Positions 59,570-64,000 of a stretch of 64,000 bases of DNA are shown here, in pieces. The notes under the pieces were generated by a model. That model was not told where the DNA came from and did not search any database. It saw only the letters and a program-made list of their open reading frames with translations. The translations under genes and the position numbers were made by a program. The first letter of the stretch is position 1; each line of letters starts with the position of its first letter. This DNA comes from Emergomyces orientalis (Eukaryota; Ascomycota; Eurotiomycetes; Onygenales; Ajellomycetaceae): contig MOWL01000005.1 in NCBI GenBank assembly GCA_002110485.1, forward strand, positions 372,001 through 436,000. Direction: 5' to 3'.

Positions 59570-60654
59570 GCGCGAACTCGTATCCGATCTAAGAATCGAA
59601 AACGGGCTGCTTTTCTCCACTTCACCGCTCTACTACACAATCTCGCCGCTTTCACGCCGCAGTATAGACATAAAAGTGTGGCAATATCTTTCCTCAAATC
59701 CCCACACATTCAATGTATAGCTACAATTGTTTGTGGCTTTACACCTCTACCTCACCCTATTCTCTGTACAATATACATGCATGTATTCGACACGGACAGG
59801 ACAATAAAATGTATAAAATGGGAGAAAAACATGGACGATGGCGTTTTTCCTATCTGGTACATTATTCCTCCCTTTCTATTTTTATTTTGAAACTACTATT
59901 TGTTGTTGAGCACAAACATACATATATTCCCCATTTTTCAAACCGCTCCAATATTCATTGTGTCCATTTTCCCCCTCATCTTTTTATGCTTCTCTTGCGC
60001 ATTTTTCCCATTATTATATATCTCTCCTCTCTTAATGTATTCATGCTTACTACCAGGTTTGGGGCTGTTGGCACGGCATGATTTGGCGAACATCTTTTTT
60101 TTTTCTTTCGGTTTCCTTTGGCCATCTGCTTTGTATGAGCCCCTTTCATCGACTAATATTCTAGAATATGGCATGGCAAGTGGGAAGTGAGCTTTGCTCT
60201 CTTGGGATTTTTCTTTCATGTTAAAATTTTTTGTGAAAGGAAGTGTAAATGAATCTAAAGATAGTTGATCTGACAATAGAATTCGTTCCAACATCTCGAT
60301 TGATGACACGGTTTTTGTAGCATATACGGGGTTGTGTGTGGTTTAACAACAGTTTTCGCTATAACTTCGTCCAACTAGGAATGAAAAATTGAACGTAATG
60401 CGGGAGGAGCTCCAGCATTTTTAATTTCCCATTCTACTATCCTGGTCCGATTTCTATTACTGTAAGATACGCTAGGTAGGATAGGAAGAATGAGGAGCAG
60501 ATACTTTGTCACCCAGCAAGCTATGAAACTGTAGGCATTTATCTAAAAGTATATTATAGAAAATATATGTTATTAAACTTAAAAAAATAAAAAAGTCTAC
60601 CCACCAAATAAAACAGGAGCATATGAATACTGTACAGATACATCTAGGCCACCA
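59570..60654. other. Intergenic region between convergent MGE1 and MSF1
   Basis: Shared 3' side of two convergent genes. It is T-rich between 59870 and 60110. The open frames (up to 123 codons) are low-complexity and unconvincing. No RNA gene was seen. Confidence 0.55.
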
Positions 60655-62220
60655 TCATCGTATCTCCACTCCCGCCCTCTCCACCAACTCCTTCCTCACC
60701 ATTTCATGCAACTCATTCGTCTCCTCGTTCGTCAGCGTCCGCTCCAAACTGCGATAATTAACCCGATAGCAGAAACTCTTCCGCCCCGTCTTCGGATGCG
60801 TAAACTCATCTACAAGTTGCACATCCTCCACCAGATTCCCTGTAACATCACGCACGATCTCCATTATATCGTTTTCATGGAAAGGCGTGCGGCCGCCTGC
60901 CGCAGAAGCAGCTGATGGTGGCAGCCAAAAGGCAACATCCTTGTAGCATGCAGGGTGTTTCGAGAAAGGAACAAAGCGTGAGATTTTGCCAGCTTGGAAT
61001 TGTGAGAGGAAGCGCGGATCTTGGGACCAGAAGAGACGGATGTCCGGGATATTGAAGAGGAGCATGGCGATGCGTTCGAGACCGAGTCCGAAAGCCCAGC
61101 CGACGCGGTGCGGGACGTCTGAGGATATGAGGAGCTCTTGCTTGACGACGCCACAGCCGAGGACTTCGAGCCAGTCGCCTTGGTAGAATACCTCGAGTTC
61201 CCAAGACGGGCTAGTGAATGGGAAGTACGCTTCGACCCAGCGGACTTTGAGGGGTTCCTGGGCTGCGCGGGAGGGTTCTGGGGCCCCTTCTCGGGCGGCG
61301 GTAAAGATATTAACGACGAGTCGTTCGAGAGAGCGTTTGAGATGCGTTGCGATGGCTTCCGTCTCTTCGACGCTTAAGTGTTCTGCTTGCAAGGGGTTTC
61401 TTTGAGGGTGTATGGTCGGGTTGGGATCTTCGACTTTAACATTGTGAGCGGGGATACTATTGGCGGCTTTCATAATGGTTTCTGCGGTTTGCCACGAGTA
61501 TTTCAAGGGGTCGTCTCGCGGGCGCTTCCATAATCTTGCCGCCTCCATCTGGTGAAAGACTGGATAATGGCTTCGGTCGATAGCATCCCGTCTGTAAACA
61601 TCTGCAATGACCGTATATCCCTGCTCCTCAGGGCGTGTTTTCTCATTAAAACCCAAGCGCTGGAAATAAGAATGTTGGTGGGCACTCGTATGCGTCCTCA
61701 GCACGGTGTTTTTGTTCACGTAGTATGTATCCGTCCGACTTCGTCCAGGGTGATCTGCAGGGAACCCGAGGACATCAAAATTCTGCGCCGTCGAGACGAT
61801 GGGGTTTGGTTCGGCATAATTTCCAAACTCTGGCCCGGTGAATTGGCTCTCTATGAGCTGGCGCGTAATCGCAAGAGGGTGGTTTTCATCTAGATAGAGG
61901 CGACGTCCGATATGTGAAAGGATATTGCTCGGGGTGTTTGTCCATTCGTCGACTGGGTGAGTTTTATCGCCATCTTTAATCCCCCCATGGAGTATTTTGA
62001 TAGGTGGTATCTGGTCGTCAGACTGCGGTTTCGATTGCCCTAGAGCTTCCACCGACGCTGAAACTGCCGCTGCTTCTGCTCCTGTTGTTGTCGAGCTGTT
62101 TGACCTTGAGCTGACGAGGGGAATCAATTGACTCCGTGCAGGGTACCCTGTGGACCTCGCTACGATAGGCGCGCGGTGAGAGGCCAACCGCAGCATCCTG
62201 CCAGTCGCAAGCAATCTCAT
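60655..62220 (-). CDS. MSF1: Mitochondrial phenylalanyl-tRNA synthetase
   Basis: Monomeric class II aminoacyl-tRNA synthetase charging mitochondrial tRNA-Phe. Single exon, 521 residues. The first 45 residues, rich in Arg, Ala and Ser, look like a matrix presequence. The catalytic domain shows ITRQLIESQFTG (substrate pocket region), NFDVLGFPADHPGRSRTDTY, TSAHQHSYF, DVYRRDAIDRSHYPVFHQME (class II motif 2 region) and GWAFGLGLERIAMLLFNIPD (motif 3). The C-terminal anticodon-binding FDX-ACB domain covers roughly the last 95 residues, with FVPFSKHPACYKDVAFWLPP and LVDEFTHPKTGRKSFCYRVN. All parts are present and the length matches yeast Msf1 and human FARS2 plus the usual fungal extension. It is divergent from DIC1. 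Confidence 0.95.
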   Translation of the reverse strand: MRLLATGRMLRLASHRAPIVARSTGYPARSQLIPLVSSRSNSSTTTGAEAAAVSASVEALGQSKPQSDDQIPPIKILHGGIKDGDKTHPVDEWTNTPSNILSHIGRRLYLDENHPLAITRQLIESQFTGPEFGNYAEPNPIVSTAQNFDVLGFPADHPGRSRTDTYYVNKNTVLRTHTSAHQHSYFQRLGFNEKTRPEEQGYTVIADVYRRDAIDRSHYPVFHQMEAARLWKRPRDDPLKYSWQTAETIMKAANSIPAHNVKVEDPNPTIHPQRNPLQAEHLSVEETEAIATHLKRSLERLVVNIFTAAREGAPEPSRAAQEPLKVRWVEAYFPFTSPSWELEVFYQGDWLEVLGCGVVKQELLISSDVPHRVGWAFGLGLERIAMLLFNIPDIRLFWSQDPRFLSQFQAGKISRFVPFSKHPACYKDVAFWLPPSAASAAGGRTPFHENDIMEIVRDVTGNLVEDVQLVDEFTHPKTGRKSFCYRVNYRSLERTLTNEETNELHEMVRKELVERAGVEIR

Positions 62221-62671
62221 GTCTCTGACTCACTGGTCAGTAGCTTGTTACGAGGTAATTGGCTCTTCTTGTCCGTTCTCATCTGTTCCCTCTGTCCAAG
62301 TCCGGGGCAAAGCTCATGTCGTTGATGTTGCGCAAAACGCGAATTTCCTTGAAAGAAAAAGCCGAGCTAATGGTAAATATTGAGCTCGGTTGTATCCCGG
62401 TACCGTAACGATGAGCCTAAATTGAATTCAGCCAATAAGACATCCTGATTATTAAATTTTAGGTACGGCTAGCGGTGGTGGCGTGTAATGAGCGTTACTA
62501 TGTTCTCTCGGGTGGATTTAAACAATTCTCGCGGATTTAAAAATAAGAAGATATAAAATGATCTCGACACCCTCGGCCCAGGAACAGACAGTACAAAAAT
62601 CTCCTCAACGCCCACCTCCTTTGGCGTAATGTATATACGGCTGAATTGTCAAAATAGCAGATAGCGACAAA
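62221..62671. promoter_or_regulatory. Divergent promoter of MSF1 and DIC1
   Basis: 451 bases separate the start codons of two genes for mitochondrial proteins. A CCAAT box (plus strand, 62432-62436) lies 240 bases before DIC1; CCAAT is the site of the Hap complex, which activates respiratory genes in fungi. Co-regulation is an inference. Confidence 0.45.
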
Positions 62672-63819
62672 ATGAAGGGCTCTAAACCCTCTTCTGCTCA
62701 GCAGTCGCTTCCTCCGCGCCATTACCCATTCTGGTTCGGAGGTTCTGCGTCTTGCATGGCGACCGCAGTGACGCATCCGTTGGATCTTTGTATGTCGCAT
62801 TCCCATTTCTTATTGATATTAAGAGACATGTTTGGCTAACGCTTTAGGGGTAAAAAATTATAGTGAAGGTAATGCCTCTTCAAGTGCTGTCCAGTTGTCT
62901 TCAAAAGGCAGCGGTGTAATAATTATCCCCGTCATAGGTCCGCCTCCAAACCCGCAAACCAGGAGATCCAGCTGGTATGCTCAGGACCGTCGCTCATATT
63001 GTCAAGAATAATGGAGTTCTGGGTCTATACAACGGCGTATGTTATCAATCCCTGAGTCCATCGTGAGGCACATATACATCTGTCATCGAAGCAAAACTGA
63101 TTTTACTTGAAATATAGCTCTCCGCCTCCCTCCTCCGCGCAATAACATATTCAACTACCCGGTTCGGAGTCTACGAAGAGCTAAAATCACAATTCAGCTC
63201 CGCGGAATCGTCCCCTTCATTACCCACCCTTGTGTTTATGGCTTCGGCCGCAGGCTTTGCGGGTGGACTGGTAGGAAACCCGGCCGACGTCCTCAACGTC
63301 CGCATGCAATCCGATGCAGCCCTCCCACCCGCGCAAAGACGTAATTACAAACACGCCTTGCATGGAATGGTGCAGATGGTGCGCTCGGAGGGGCCATCAA
63401 GCCTATTCCGCGGCCTGTGGCCGAATTCAGCTCGTGCAATCCTCATGAACGCTGCCCAGTTGGCTACATACGACTCCTTCAAGGGTATATGTATCCAACA
63501 TTTTGGCATGTCGGATAACATCAACACGCACTTCACCGCATCTCTCATGGCCGGGTTCATGGCGACGTCGATTTGTAGCCCTGTCGATGTGATAAAGACG
63601 AGGATAATGACGGCTAGTCCCGCAGAGTCGAAGGGCCAAGGCATTGTCGGCCTGTTGAAGGAGGTGTGTAGGAAAGAAGGATTTTCGTGGATGTTCCGAG
63701 GCTGGACTCCTAGTTTTGTCCGCTTGGCGCCGCAGACTATCGCTACGTTTTTGTTTTTGGAAGAACATAAGAAGATATACCGTGCTTTGAACCCGCGGAT
63801 AGAAGATGCTGTTCTCTAA
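62672..63819 (+). CDS. DIC1: Mitochondrial dicarboxylate carrier
   Basis: Inner-membrane carrier of the SLC25 family that exchanges malate or succinate for phosphate. Exons 62672-62789, 62864-62868, 62938-63036 and 63118-63819, about 307 residues. The second exon is only five bases (TGAAG); it joins the flanks into the first carrier signature, HPLDLLKVRLQTR. The other two signatures are NPADVLNVRMQ and SPVDVIKTRIM, so all three repeats of the six-helix fold are complete. The N-terminus YPFWFGGSASCMATAVT matches the dicarboxylate carrier group rather than oxaloacetate or oxoglutarate carriers. Every join keeps phase and all introns begin with GTATGT or GTAATG and end in TAG. Confidence 0.92.
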
Positions 63820-64000
63820 TCTGAGCGGGAAAAACAAACAGAGAGAAAGAAAAACCTGCTGTACGCGGATTACCCAATCCTGGATAGGATAAAACAATCC
63901 CTCGTTGCACCCACTTTTGTATTCACAATTTCCATACATCCCTCCCATCTCCTAACGACAGAACTCGATGTCAATTTTTCTGATTGTAACTTGGATACCC
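63820..64000. other. Downstream flank of DIC1
   Basis: A/T- and C-rich sequence after the DIC1 stop codon, cut by the window edge. Nothing is recognised. Confidence 0.5.

Overview
This window is nuclear DNA of a filamentous ascomycete. Its genes carry short spliceosomal introns (about 40-370 nt) with GTRNGT donors, CTAAC/CTGAC branch sites and YAG acceptors. The proteins are typical of Pezizomycotina: a TAF1 without bromodomains, an LRR-PP2C-cyclase adenylate cyclase, an Uds1-type septation protein and an HEH/MAN1 inner nuclear membrane protein. The protein sequences and the long intergenic stretches fit Eurotiomycetes, most likely Onygenales, but that is inferred from memory of the families and not from a search. 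I see no bacterial features, CRISPR array or intact transposon.

Left part (1-23.3 kb): TAF1 (+), an NDR-family kinase (-), a nucleolar-type FKBP (-) divergent from the translesion polymerase REV1 (+), then about 3.2 kb without a recognised gene, a DJ-1/PfpI-family gene (+) and an aspartate aminotransferase (-). Middle part (23.3-44.4 kb): a gene-poor 3.6 kb with one orphan reading frame, an HEH/Src1 inner nuclear membrane protein (-), the very large adenylate cyclase gene (-), calcipressin (-), and a small Cys-rich orphan gene (+). Right part: an 11.4 kb stretch (44.4-55.8 kb) with no recognisable gene, then an Uds1-like gene (+) and three nuclear genes for mitochondrial proteins packed within 6 kb: MGE1 (+), mitochondrial Phe-tRNA synthetase (-) and DIC1 (+).

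Most exon joins were rebuilt by hand and checked by reading-frame phase. Joins that rescue conserved residues include the zinc knuckle of TAF1, the start of REV1, the N-terminus and C-terminus of the cyclase, a 5-nt micro-exon in DIC1, a GC-AG intron in MGE1, and an upstream exon of the Uds1-like gene. Signalling genes (adenylate cyclase, calcineurin regulator, NDR kinase) share the window, but nothing shows they are co-regulated. This is not a gene cluster.

I did not find a clearly new system. The least explained parts are the 44.4-55.8 kb stretch (candidate TATA boxes, short ORFs, a canonical 44-nt intron on the minus strand at 53.1 kb, and coding-like minus-strand frames at 54.2-54.7 kb), the orphan ORF at 24.6-25.3 kb with a telomere-like dodecamer, and a long run of G-tracts at 39.1 kb.
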